Assembly: GCA_045545575.1 (NCBI GenBank)
Contig: JAZQBE010000053.1
Span: 1 to 11,792, forward strand
DNA from: Shuttleworthia sp045545575
Lineage (GTDB): Bacteria; Bacillota; Clostridia; Lachnospirales; Lachnospiraceae
Reading direction: 5' to 3'
DNA: 11,792 bases
The first letter of the stretch is position 1. Each line of letters opens with the position of its first letter. Shown here piece after piece: positions 1 to 6,197 of the stretch. The notes under the pieces were generated by a model. It was not told where the DNA came from. It did no database searches and worked only from the letters and a program-made list of their open reading frames with translations. The position numbers and the translations under genes are program-made.

Positions 1-107
1 GGCGCGTTTTCAGGCAGACCGTCCCCCTCGGCGAGAAGGGTGATGTTTCCCGTCGGGTTCATGCGCCAGCAGCGCAGCTTCGTGTTTTCCTCAATGGATC
101 TGTGCAT
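1..107 (-). CDS. Unrecognised protein, N-terminal fragment (runs off the window)
   Basis: An open frame of 35 codons starts at an ATG whose first base is 107 and continues off the left edge without a stop. A GGGA ribosome-binding-like stretch lies just upstream of the ATG. The start lies 27 bases after the stop of the ABC ATPase gene, so it may be the next gene of the same transcript. The visible residues include a short basic, aromatic and conserved-looking core reading KLRCWRMNPTGNITLL. I have a vague impression that this resembles the start of a DapF-like (diaminopimelate epimerase fold) clostridial family, but I cannot support that from 35 residues. No function is assigned. Confidence 0.45.
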   Translation of the reverse strand, partial: MHRSIEENTKLRCWRMNPTGNITLLAEGDGLPENA

Positions 108-134
108 CTGGTTTTCCCATTTGAAGCGGCTGTT

Positions 135-893
135 TTACCGCTGATAATTCTTCAGGAACTGCTTCGTCCGCTCCTGCTGCGGATTGCCGAAGACCTCCTC
201 CGGATCGCCCTGCTCGACGATCACGCCGCCGTCCATGAAGACCACGCGGTTGCTGACGGCCCGGGCAAAGGGCATTTCGTGGGTGACGACCACCATGGTC
301 ATCTTCTCGTCCGCCAGCTGACGGATGACCTTTAAGACCTCGCCCGTCAGTTCGGGATCCAGGGCGCTTGTGGGCTCGTCAAAGAACAGGATGCCCGGAT
401 TCATCGCCAGGGCCCGGGCGATCGCCACCCGCTGCTGCTGGCCGCCGGACAGCTGGCAGGGATAGGCGTCGGCGCGGTCGGCAAGGCCCATCTTTCCGAG
501 CAGCTCCATCGCCTCGGCGCGCACCTCGTCCTTCCCGCGCTTCTGCACCTTCAGCGGCGCGTCCATCACGTTTTTCAGAACCGAATAATGGGGAAACAGG
601 TTGAACTGCTGGAACACCAGGCCGAAATACTGCTTCATCTCCCGCAGCTTCGCGGGGCTGACATAAACCGCCGCGCCCTGTCCGTTTGATTCGGCCGCGG
701 TCTGGTCCATGTAGCGGATCGTGCCGTCGTCGATGGTCTCCAGAAACGTCGCGCAGCGCAGCAGCGTGCTCTTGCCGGAGCCGCTCGGTCCGATGATGCT
801 GACCACCTCGCCCTTGTCCACGTGGAGACTGATGTCCTTTAATACTTCCTGTCCGCCGAAGGACTTGCGGATCTCTTTCATTTCAAAAATCAT
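135..893 (-). CDS. Polar amino-acid ABC transporter ATP-binding protein (GlnQ/HisP type)
   Basis: This 252-residue protein is the cytoplasmic motor of an amino-acid importer: it hydrolyses ATP to drive uptake through the permease encoded just upstream. All the hallmarks are present: Walker A GPSGSGKS (35-42), the Q-loop in VFQQFNLFPH (about 94-102), the LSGGQ signature (148-152), Walker B with the catalytic glutamate in LFFDEPTSALD (169-179), and the switch histidine in VVTHEM (H205). The region between Walker A and the Q-loop is somewhat longer than in E. coli GlnQ, with an Asn/Gly/Ala-rich patch at 63-80; similar extensions are known in Firmicute members. The start has a GAGG ribosome binding site six bases upstream. 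It lies 33 bases after the permease stop, consistent with a binding protein, permease, ATPase operon. The exact substrate cannot be read from the ATPase. Confidence 0.96.
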   Translation of the reverse strand: MIFEMKEIRKSFGGQEVLKDISLHVDKGEVVSIIGPSGSGKSTLLRCATFLETIDDGTIRYMDQTAAESNGQGAAVYVSPAKLREMKQYFGLVFQQFNLFPHYSVLKNVMDAPLKVQKRGKDEVRAEAMELLGKMGLADRADAYPCQLSGGQQQRVAIARALAMNPGILFFDEPTSALDPELTGEVLKVIRQLADEKMTMVVVTHEMPFARAVSNRVVFMDGGVIVEQGDPEEVFGNPQQERTKQFLKNYQR

Positions 894-926
894 GCAAAAC
901 CTCGCATCAAACGCATACCGGACGGC

Positions 927-1574
927 CTAGGAATAGTAATCGAAGGCCTTTTCCACCCGCTCCATCGCGAACGCCACTGCGTAGTTTGCGATGAAGTAAA
1001 ACACGCCCGCGATGGCGAACGGAACGAAGGACGTCTGGGACGCGGCGATCTGCTTCGCCAGCGAAAAGACTTCGCTGTAGGCCAGCGTGAAGGCCAGGGA
1101 CGTGTCCTTGACGAGGGTGATGATTTCGTTCGTCACCGAGGGGAGGATCGTTTTGACGACCTGCGGCAGAATGATGCCGAAGAAGGTCTGGGCGCGGCTG
1201 TAGCCGAGGACGTGGGCCGCCTCGTACTGGCCGGCCGGGATCGCTTCGATGCCGCCGCGGTAGATCTCGGCAAAGTAGGCCGCGTAGTTCACGGAAAAGC
1301 CGATGATGATCGCGGCAAACCGATAGCCCCGGATGGACATGTGAAACAGATAATAGGGGCCGAAGTACCACACCAGCAGCTGCAGCATCAAAGGCGTTCC
1401 GCGCATGATGGCGATAAAGATTTTCCCGATCCAGGAAACCACCGCGATCTTCGACCGCCGTGCCGCCATGATCACGAAGCCCAGCGGCAGGGAAAACAGA
1501 AGCGTCAGGAAAAAGATGCCGCAGGTGCGGAGCATGCCGCCGGCCATCGTTTCCAGCATGGTCTGTAAACTCAT
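927..1574 (-). CDS. Polar amino-acid ABC transporter permease (HisM/GlnP family)
   Basis: This 215-residue integral membrane protein forms the translocation pore of the importer, probably as a homodimer since only one permease gene is present. Hydrophobic membrane segments are visible at about 14-38, 43-57, 62-80, 84-104 and 185-203. The family's RGTPLMLQL motif is at 58-66. The cytoplasmic EAA loop that docks on the ATPase begins EAAHVLGYSRAQTFFGIILP (118-137). A GAGG sequence eight bases before the ATG serves as ribosome binding site. The gene follows the binding-protein gene after an 89-base gap that contains a GC-rich stem-loop, and precedes the ATPase gene. Length and motif order are ordinary for the family, in contrast to the rearranged binding protein. 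Confidence 0.95.
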   Translation of the reverse strand: MSLQTMLETMAGGMLRTCGIFFLTLLFSLPLGFVIMAARRSKIAVVSWIGKIFIAIMRGTPLMLQLLVWYFGPYYLFHMSIRGYRFAAIIIGFSVNYAAYFAEIYRGGIEAIPAGQYEAAHVLGYSRAQTFFGIILPQVVKTILPSVTNEIITLVKDTSLAFTLAYSEVFSLAKQIAASQTSFVPFAIAGVFYFIANYAVAFAMERVEKAFDYYS

Positions 1575-1598
1575 AGAGAGGTCCTCACAAAAGAACTG

Positions 1599-1644
1599 CT
1601 GCCGGCCGCGGCCCGCCTTTTACGCAGGATCCGCACGCCGGCAG
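1599..1644 (-). other. GC-rich stem-loop between binding-protein and permease genes
   Basis: A perfect 8-base inverted repeat, CTGCCGGC (1599-1606) and GCCGGCAG (1637-1644), can be extended inward by a second pairing, GCGG (1608-1611) with CCGC (1631-1634). It lies in the untranslated gap after the binding-protein stop. No clear T tract follows on the minus strand, so it is unlikely to be a full terminator. Hairpins in this position are known in ABC importer operons to stabilise the upstream message and keep binding protein in excess over permease; that role is inferred here. Confidence 0.5.
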
Positions 1645-1663
1645 TGAAAGTCCTTAAAAACGA

Positions 1664-2560
1664 TTATTCCGCGTCCTTTGCGACCAGATAGGCACCGGCC
1701 GTCATGTCGATGGCGATCGCGTCGATGGCACCGGCCTTCAGGTCGTTGAAGGCGATGGTGTAGTTTTCATACACCTTCAGGTCCTCAAAGGTCGCGGCCA
1801 GATCCGCGCGGTCCTCTTCGAGCATCGTCAGCGCGGAGGTCGCCGTCTGCACGCCGACGATCTTGCCGGCCAGGTCGTCTAAGGTCTTGATGTCGGAACT
1901 GGCCGGCACCAGGATGCCCTGGGTGTTCTCGGAATAGGTGATGCCCCAGGTGTAGTCATCCTCACGGCCTTCCTTCGTGAAGCCGGACCAGATGCAGTCG
2001 CAGCTGCCGGAATTCAGTTCGCCGTCCTTCGCGTCCCAGCTGAAGGGATGGGATTCATAGGTCCAGCCCATGTACTCGCAGACGGCCTGCGCCAGCTCCA
2101 CGTCGAAACCGCCGATGGATCCGTCGTCCTGCAGATAGGAGTACGGCGGGAAATCGTTGTCAAATCCGTGGGTGAAGACATAGCTGCTGTCGCCGCTGCC
2201 GCGCTCCGGAAGGGTGGATTCGTCGATCTCCTCGGCCTTCAGGCAGAGATAATCCTTGATGTCCGGGTACTTCTCGCCGATCTTGGCATAGGTGCCGTCT
2301 AAGACCAGGGCCTGTACCGCGCCGCTGACCGTCTCGGCCAGCTCTTCGTCGCCCAGACGGAAGCCGATGGCATAGGATTCCACGCCCATGGTCTCCTCAA
2401 GGAACACAAAACTCATCTCCTCCGCGGCCGGTTCCGAGGCGGTGTCCGCAGCCGGTTCCGCAGCCGGTTCCGCCGCCGGAGCCGGGCTCCCGCTCTGTCC
2501 GCAGGCGCAAAGAGATACCGTAAGGGCTGCTGCAAGAAGCAGGCTGATCGCTTTTTTCAT
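1664..2560 (-). CDS. Amino-acid ABC transporter substrate-binding lipoprotein, circularly permuted segment order
   Basis: This 298-residue extracellular lipoprotein should capture an amino acid and deliver it to the adjacent permease. Residues 1-20 are a lipoprotein signal with lipobox LCAC (modified Cys20), followed by an Ala/Pro/Glu linker (about 21-49). In SBP_bac_3 proteins the mature chain begins with a segment like FDNDFPPYSYL and ends with a GxGFxxxDxxL...DGTYxKIxxKY segment. Here the order is reversed. The usual C-terminal segment (FVFLEETMGVESYAIGF through DGTYAKIGEKYPDI) lies at about 50-108, a new linker spans 109-125, and the usual N-terminal and middle parts run from 127 to the end. 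The chain stops right after the AIAIDMTAGAYLV hinge region. The expected ligand-contacting residues are present: Arg199 in SGFTKEGR and Asp285. The start has an AAAGGAG ribosome binding site. I see no obvious promoter in the 74 bases before it; read-through from the tRNA gene is possible. Family assignment is sure; the permutation is my reading of motif order. Confidence 0.93.
   Translation of the reverse strand: MKKAISLLLAAALTVSLCACGQSGSPAPAAEPAAEPAADTASEPAAEEMSFVFLEETMGVESYAIGFRLGDEELAETVSGAVQALVLDGTYAKIGEKYPDIKDYLCLKAEEIDESTLPERGSGDSSYVFTHGFDNDFPPYSYLQDDGSIGGFDVELAQAVCEYMGWTYESHPFSWDAKDGELNSGSCDCIWSGFTKEGREDDYTWGITYSENTQGILVPASSDIKTLDDLAGKIVGVQTATSALTMLEEDRADLAATFEDLKVYENYTIAFNDLKAGAIDAIAIDMTAGAYLVAKDAE
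2427..2474 (-). repeat. Four tandem 12-base units in the lipoprotein linker
   Basis: Four contiguous 12-base units are visible, related to GCCGGTTCCGCA on the plus strand: 2427-2438, a degenerate copy at 2439-2450, then 2451-2462 and 2463-2474, which differ by one base. They encode four-residue Glu-Pro-Ala-Ala-type repeats in the flexible tether after the lipobox. Tandem units of this kind can vary in copy number by slippage without breaking the frame. Confidence 0.75.
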
Positions 2561-2634
2561 TCTTTTCTCCTTTAAACACTCGACTGTCTGTCACTCTGTC
2601 CCGCTACCGCTCTGTCGTGATAAAGTGCGAGATC

Positions 2635-2672
2635 AAAGGAAAAGCCGATTCCCACGAACCGGCTTTCCTTTC
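2635..2672 (-). terminator. Hairpin terminator after the tRNA-Ala gene
   Basis: An inverted repeat of about 15 bases per arm, with one small mismatch region, begins right after the last tRNA base. In the minus-strand transcript the arms read AAAGGAAAGCCGG and CCGATT/CGGCTTTTCCTTT-like sequence, with the loop around 2651-2657. The 3' arm is itself rich in T (TTTTCCTTT), giving the U-rich end expected of a Rho-independent terminator. It should end the tRNA transcript and insulate the binding-protein gene downstream. Confidence 0.72.
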
Positions 2673-2745
2673 TGGACCCGAAGGGATTCGAACCCTCGAC
2701 CCCCACAATGCGAATGTGGTGCGCTCCCAACTGCGCTACGAGCCC
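2673..2745 (-). tRNA. tRNA-Ala, anticodon CGC
   Basis: The 73-base minus-strand sequence folds into a complete cloverleaf. The acceptor stem GGGCTCG pairs with CGGGTCC. The D arm is closed by GCGC/GCGC, the anticodon stem is CCACA/TGTGG with loop TTCGCAT, and the T arm is GAGGG/CCCTT with loop TTCGAAT. The loop gives anticodon CGC, which reads the alanine codon GCG. The third acceptor pair is G3:T70, the identity element of alanine tRNAs, which independently confirms the assignment. The discriminator base is A73. The CCA end is not encoded (the next bases are GAA), so it must be added by the CCA-adding enzyme. It stands alone, with its own promoter and terminator. Confidence 0.97.
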
Positions 2746-2758
2746 ACGAACGGATATC

Positions 2759-2787
2759 ATTGTAACGTTCCCTTTGGGGAATGTCAA
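2759..2787 (-). promoter_or_regulatory. Sigma-A type promoter of the tRNA-Ala gene
   Basis: The minus strand carries TTGACA (2782-2787), a spacer of exactly 17 bases and TACAAT (2759-2764). That is a perfect -35 and a five-of-six -10. Transcription would start around 2750-2753, a few bases before the mature tRNA 5' end at 2745, fitting a short leader removed by RNase P. Confidence 0.88.
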
Positions 2788-2823
2788 CCAGAAAATTCCA
2801 TTCGGTTTTATTTTTTTCTGAGA

Positions 2824-3705
2824 TCAGAACACTTCGATGGCGTAATACGCCTCAAAGGCTTCCTTCGGACGCAGCGTGTTCCCGTATTCGCGCTCAGAAA
2901 GCTGCTGCGAAAAGTCCGTGCGGTCACAGCGTCCGTACCAGGGCTCGATGCAGACAAAGGGCGCGTTTTTGCCGGCCGGCGACCACACGCCGAACAGCGG
3001 TGCGTCAAAGGTCACGCAAAGCACGGGGCGGCCCTGTGCGTCTGTGATGGCCACGGCATCCGCCTGCCGGTCTTCAAAGATCAGCGCGTCCTCGTCGAAC
3101 AGCGGCCAGGACAGCGGCAGATTTCCCTCGTGCAGGCCGAAGCTCTTCGTGCGGTCCGACAGGCATCCGCTGCCGTCGGGGGCGATGATCTTTGAAATGA
3201 GCGAACCCTCGAAGGGACTGCCGTTTTTATAGAACACGAGCCGGCCGCCGCTGTAATCGCAGTTGAAGGCCGGATGTCCGCCGATGGAGAAATACATCGT
3301 CTCGTCCGCCGGGTTTTCGACCTTCCAGGTCACCGTCACCGTTTTGCCGAGGAGCCGGTATCCCACCAGCAGACGGAAGGCGAAGGGATACTTCTTTCGG
3401 GTCTCTTCCGTGTCGCAAAGGGAAAACAAAAGCGCGTCCTCTGTCTGCTCCTCCAGCACAAACACCATGTCCCGGGCAAAGCCGTGCTGCCCCATGCTGT
3501 AGGCCGCTCCGTTGTAATAGCTGGTCTTGTCCCGGTAATTGCCGACCAGCGGAAACAGCACCGGCGACGTGCGTCCCCAGTAAGCCGGATCCGCCTGCCA
3601 CATCAGCTCTTTGCCGTCCGAAAGCCGCACCAGCGACCGGATTTCAGCCCCCGCGTCGGCCACTGACAGCCGCAGTTCATCGTTGGAAATCACATACTCC
3701 GCCAT
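2824..3705 (-). CDS. Aldose 1-epimerase family protein (LacX-type galactose mutarotase-like)
   Basis: This 293-residue cytoplasmic enzyme should interconvert the alpha and beta anomers of a sugar. The fold signatures of the galactose-mutarotase superfamily are visible: the first catalytic-site histidine in GQHGFARD (H74), the second in SIGGHPAFNC (H144), and the general-base glutamate in FVCIEPWYGRCD (E254). No signal peptide or membrane segment is present. The length and the GGHPAFN form place it in the LacX-like subgroup, whose true sugar is usually unknown. The ATG follows an AAAGGA-like ribosome binding site and lies only 12 bases after the stop of the metallophosphatase gene, so the two are almost certainly co-transcribed. 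No convincing terminator follows: the A-rich repeat at 2790-2820 pairs only weakly. Confidence 0.93.
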   Translation of the reverse strand: MAEYVISNDELRLSVADAGAEIRSLVRLSDGKELMWQADPAYWGRTSPVLFPLVGNYRDKTSYYNGAAYSMGQHGFARDMVFVLEEQTEDALLFSLCDTEETRKKYPFAFRLLVGYRLLGKTVTVTWKVENPADETMYFSIGGHPAFNCDYSGGRLVFYKNGSPFEGSLISKIIAPDGSGCLSDRTKSFGLHEGNLPLSWPLFDEDALIFEDRQADAVAITDAQGRPVLCVTFDAPLFGVWSPAGKNAPFVCIEPWYGRCDRTDFSQQLSEREYGNTLRPKEAFEAYYAIEVF

Positions 3706-3717
3706 TTCTCGTCCTTT

Positions 3718-5178
3718 CTAGTCCAGAATCACCATCCGCCCTTCCACGGCCGCATCCAGATCCTGGTGCGTCGAGAAGTATTCCTCGATCAGGTTGATCG
3801 CCGACGTCGCCACGACGCGCGGCTTCATGTTCGGCGTCACTTCTTCGAGGGGTACGCCCATAAAGTCGTCGAAGTTCCGGAAATGATATTCCATCAGGGC
3901 CAGCGCGAATTCATCGTCGTCGGCCACCGGCTTTCCCCGGAAGGAGAATTCCTCCAGCGTATGGGTGCTCTTGCGGTAGACGATGCGCACCCCCTTCGAG
4001 AACTGGTAAAACTCCGTATGGCCCTCCCAGGCCTCGTCCCGGAACAGATGCATGACGATCCGCCGGAACTGCGCCCCGGTGACCTTGAACATCCAGATGG
4101 CCTCGTCGAAAGGCGTATTCTCCATCATGTCCTGATACTCGATCACGGGCCCCAGCTCGGTTTTGCGGATGGCGCCGGACCCCATCAGCATGATGTCAAA
4201 GGAGCTCTCCCACTGCATCAGATCCGCGTAGAGATTGCCCATCTCCGTCTCCTGGATCCGGGACGGATGGGTCAGCTTCCGCGCGAAATTCGTCACGATC
4301 CGGCGGTATTTCGCGTCGGTTTCGTCCTTATAGTGGGCCAGCAGGCTGTCCATCACCTCGTCCGTCGTCGCGGTCGCGGGCGTGATCGGCACGCATTCCC
4401 AGGAAAGATCCGTGATCCGGTGACGGAAGGTGTCGTATTCGATGTCGAACCGGCCGATCTGCCCCGTTCCGCTGCCCACCTGGACGATCGGGATCCCGTT
4501 GACGATTTCGGGCTCCTCCATAAGCGTGTGGGAATGGCCGCCGATGATCAGATCCACACCCCAGTCCGGATTCAGCAGCGACGCGAGCTTCCGGTCCTCT
4601 TCGATGCCGATGTGCGTCAGGAGGATGACCATGTCGGTCTTTTTATTGCGGTAGTTGTCGCAGATGATGCCGACCTCCCGGGCGGCGTCCTCCGCGTCGA
4701 TGAAGGTTCCGATGACCTTCTCGCTGCGCGTCGCGGCGATGACCTCTTCCGTCAGGATGCCGACGAACATGATGCGCATGCCGTCCCGTTCCAGGGTCAG
4801 ATAGGGTGCGAACAGGCGGGCGTTGTTCAGCGTCACGAACAGGTTCGCGTTGATGATCGGGAACCGCGCGCACTTCTCCAGAAACAGCAGGTGCGCGACG
4901 CCGTAATCGACCTCGTGGTTGCCGATGGTCGTCACGTCCGGCGACAGCTGGTTCATCAGGTCGATCGTGGAAAGGCCGAGGTACTCGGAATCGATCACCG
5001 ACCCCCGGAACATGTCCCCGGCGTTGGCGTAGATGACGTTTTCCTCCTGTGCGCGGACACTTTTGACATAGCCGGCCAGCCGCGAAAGACCGCCGCTGAT
5101 GCTCCCGTCTTTTTCGGTTTCGAGGAAATCGCCGTGCAGATCGTTGGAATGAAGGATCACCAGTTTTTTCTTTGCCAT
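3718..5178 (-). CDS. Bifunctional metallophosphatase/5'-nucleotidase, cytoplasmic type
   Basis: This 486-residue two-metal phosphoesterase probably removes phosphate from nucleotides or related esters. The N-terminal calcineurin-like domain shows all the metal ligands: D13 and H15 in HSNDLHGD, D55 in NAGDMFRGS, N87-H88 in TIGNHEVDYG, H189 in LLTHIGIE, and H215/H217 in IIGGHSHT. The C-terminal half (about 290-480) matches the 5'-nucleotidase C-terminal domain, with NLYADLMQW and MGSGAIRKTELG segments. Unlike UshA-type periplasmic or wall-bound relatives there is no signal peptide and no LPXTG; the chain starts MAKKKLVILHSND, so it acts in the cytoplasm, as proposed for B. subtilis YunD. A GGAGG ribosome binding site lies eight bases before the ATG. 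It is separated from corA by 80 bases and followed closely by the epimerase gene. Confidence 0.94.
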   Translation of the reverse strand: MAKKKLVILHSNDLHGDFLETEKDGSISGGLSRLAGYVKSVRAQEENVIYANAGDMFRGSVIDSEYLGLSTIDLMNQLSPDVTTIGNHEVDYGVAHLLFLEKCARFPIINANLFVTLNNARLFAPYLTLERDGMRIMFVGILTEEVIAATRSEKVIGTFIDAEDAAREVGIICDNYRNKKTDMVILLTHIGIEEDRKLASLLNPDWGVDLIIGGHSHTLMEEPEIVNGIPIVQVGSGTGQIGRFDIEYDTFRHRITDLSWECVPITPATATTDEVMDSLLAHYKDETDAKYRRIVTNFARKLTHPSRIQETEMGNLYADLMQWESSFDIMLMGSGAIRKTELGPVIEYQDMMENTPFDEAIWMFKVTGAQFRRIVMHLFRDEAWEGHTEFYQFSKGVRIVYRKSTHTLEEFSFRGKPVADDDEFALALMEYHFRNFDDFMGVPLEEVTPNMKPRVVATSAINLIEEYFSTHQDLDAAVEGRMVILD

Positions 5179-5215
5179 AACACACCTCCGGCTGCGCGTT
5201 TGCCATTACAAAAAA

Positions 5216-5224
5216 AGTGTAGCA
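5216..5224 (-). promoter_or_regulatory. Possible extended -10 promoter of the metallophosphatase gene
   Basis: In the 80-base gap after corA the minus strand reads TGC followed by TACACT, an extended -10 element (TGn plus a -10 hexamer). No good -35 hexamer lies 16-18 bases upstream. It would start transcription about 30 bases before the ATG, giving the nucleotidase-epimerase pair an independent start. Weak evidence. Confidence 0.35.
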
Positions 5225-5258
5225 TCTTTTGCGTGAAAAATACACGTTTTTAAGCGTT

Positions 5259-6182
5259 CTACAGCCACTTTTTCTTTCGGAAAAGGATCAGGCAGAAAAC
5301 GGCGACGGCAATGCTAACCAGAATCACCGCAGGATACCCATAGCGCCATTCCAGCTCCGGCATATAGCGGAAGTTCATGCCGTACCAGCCGACGATCAGC
5401 GTCAGGGGCATGAAGATGGTCGTAATCACGGTCAGAAGGGTCATGATCCGGTTCTGCCGCACTTCCAGCTGGGCGTGGTACAGATCCCGCACCTGCATCG
5501 TGTGGTCGCGCAGGGACGCCGCCGTATCGTGGCGCCGGGCCATGAGGTTCATAAACAGGTGAATGTAGCGCAGATTCTCCTCCTGGAAGAATCCGTTTTC
5601 GTTCTCCTCGAATTCCTGCGCCATGTCGATGATCTGCTCATAGTGCACCAGCAGCCGGCGGATCTCGTTGTGAATGTCGATCACCCGCCCGAGGTCGCCC
5701 TCTCCCCGGGTGTACAGGATGGTATCCTCGATCTGATTCAGCTCTTCCTCATAGCGCTCCATGATCGACAGGTCGCCTTCGACGATCTGTTCCAGGAAAT
5801 CATAAAGGAAACGCTCCAGGCTCGGCTTGCGCCAGCGCCGGGTGCGGCGGATGGCATCGATCATCTCCTCTGCTTTTCCGCTCTCGTCGATAAACACGAT
5901 GCCCTTTTCGTCCAGCGCGAAGGCAAAGCGGAAATCCCGGTGCTCGATATCGGCCCGGTCCGGGATCCGGAACGTCCCCGTCAGCGAGTCGTAGTTGACC
6001 TCGGCCTTCGTGTTGTGAATATCCTTCGTGTCCGGTTCCAGCTCGATGCCCATATCAAACCGGTCCCGGTCCCGGGCCCACTCCTGCGCGCTGAGGACCG
6101 TTACGAATTGATATTCCGTCTGCGCAAGCATTTCTTCTTCGGTGCATGGCTGAATGGTGTCAGCCAGAAGATAAAAACTCAT
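5259..6182 (-). CDS. corA: CorA family magnesium transport protein
   Basis: This 307-residue pentameric channel passes Mg2+ (and possibly Co2+ or Ni2+) across the cytoplasmic membrane. The defining selectivity motif GMN is in VGWYGMNFRYMPEL (268-270), at the end of the first membrane helix (about 247-267). The second helix (about 283-302) is followed by a basic tail, FRKKKWL, as in other CorA proteins. The cytoplasmic N-terminal domain (1-240) ends in a long charged stalk helix around 200-250. The AAGGAG ribosome binding site overlaps the stop codon region of rlmD, only 15 bases upstream, implying translational linkage. The N-terminal domain is shorter and more acidic than in Thermotoga CorA, but this is common in clostridial members. 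Confidence 0.95.
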   Translation of the reverse strand: MSFYLLADTIQPCTEEEMLAQTEYQFVTVLSAQEWARDRDRFDMGIELEPDTKDIHNTKAEVNYDSLTGTFRIPDRADIEHRDFRFAFALDEKGIVFIDESGKAEEMIDAIRRTRRWRKPSLERFLYDFLEQIVEGDLSIMERYEEELNQIEDTILYTRGEGDLGRVIDIHNEIRRLLVHYEQIIDMAQEFEENENGFFQEENLRYIHLFMNLMARRHDTAASLRDHTMQVRDLYHAQLEVRQNRIMTLLTVITTIFMPLTLIVGWYGMNFRYMPELEWRYGYPAVILVSIAVAVFCLILFRKKKWL

Positions 6183-6197
6183 CGCGTCGTCTCCTTT

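Noticed and set aside
2561..2634. A promoter for the binding-protein gene (GTGACA near 2590 as -35)
   Set aside because: No -10-like hexamer lies 16-18 bases downstream; the spacing would place it on the ribosome binding site.
2635..2745. A tRNA-associated phage or integrative element attachment site
   Set aside because: No integrase, direct repeat of the tRNA 3' end or foreign-looking genes are present nearby.
2790..2820. A terminator after the aldose epimerase gene
   Set aside because: CAGAAAA and TTTTCTG can pair, but the stem is almost all A:T and the minus-strand transcript has no T tract after it.
3766..5253. A 495-codon open frame on the plus strand
   Set aside because: It lies antisense to the metallophosphatase gene. 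The product has no recognisable motif and the composition of a complementary-strand shadow.
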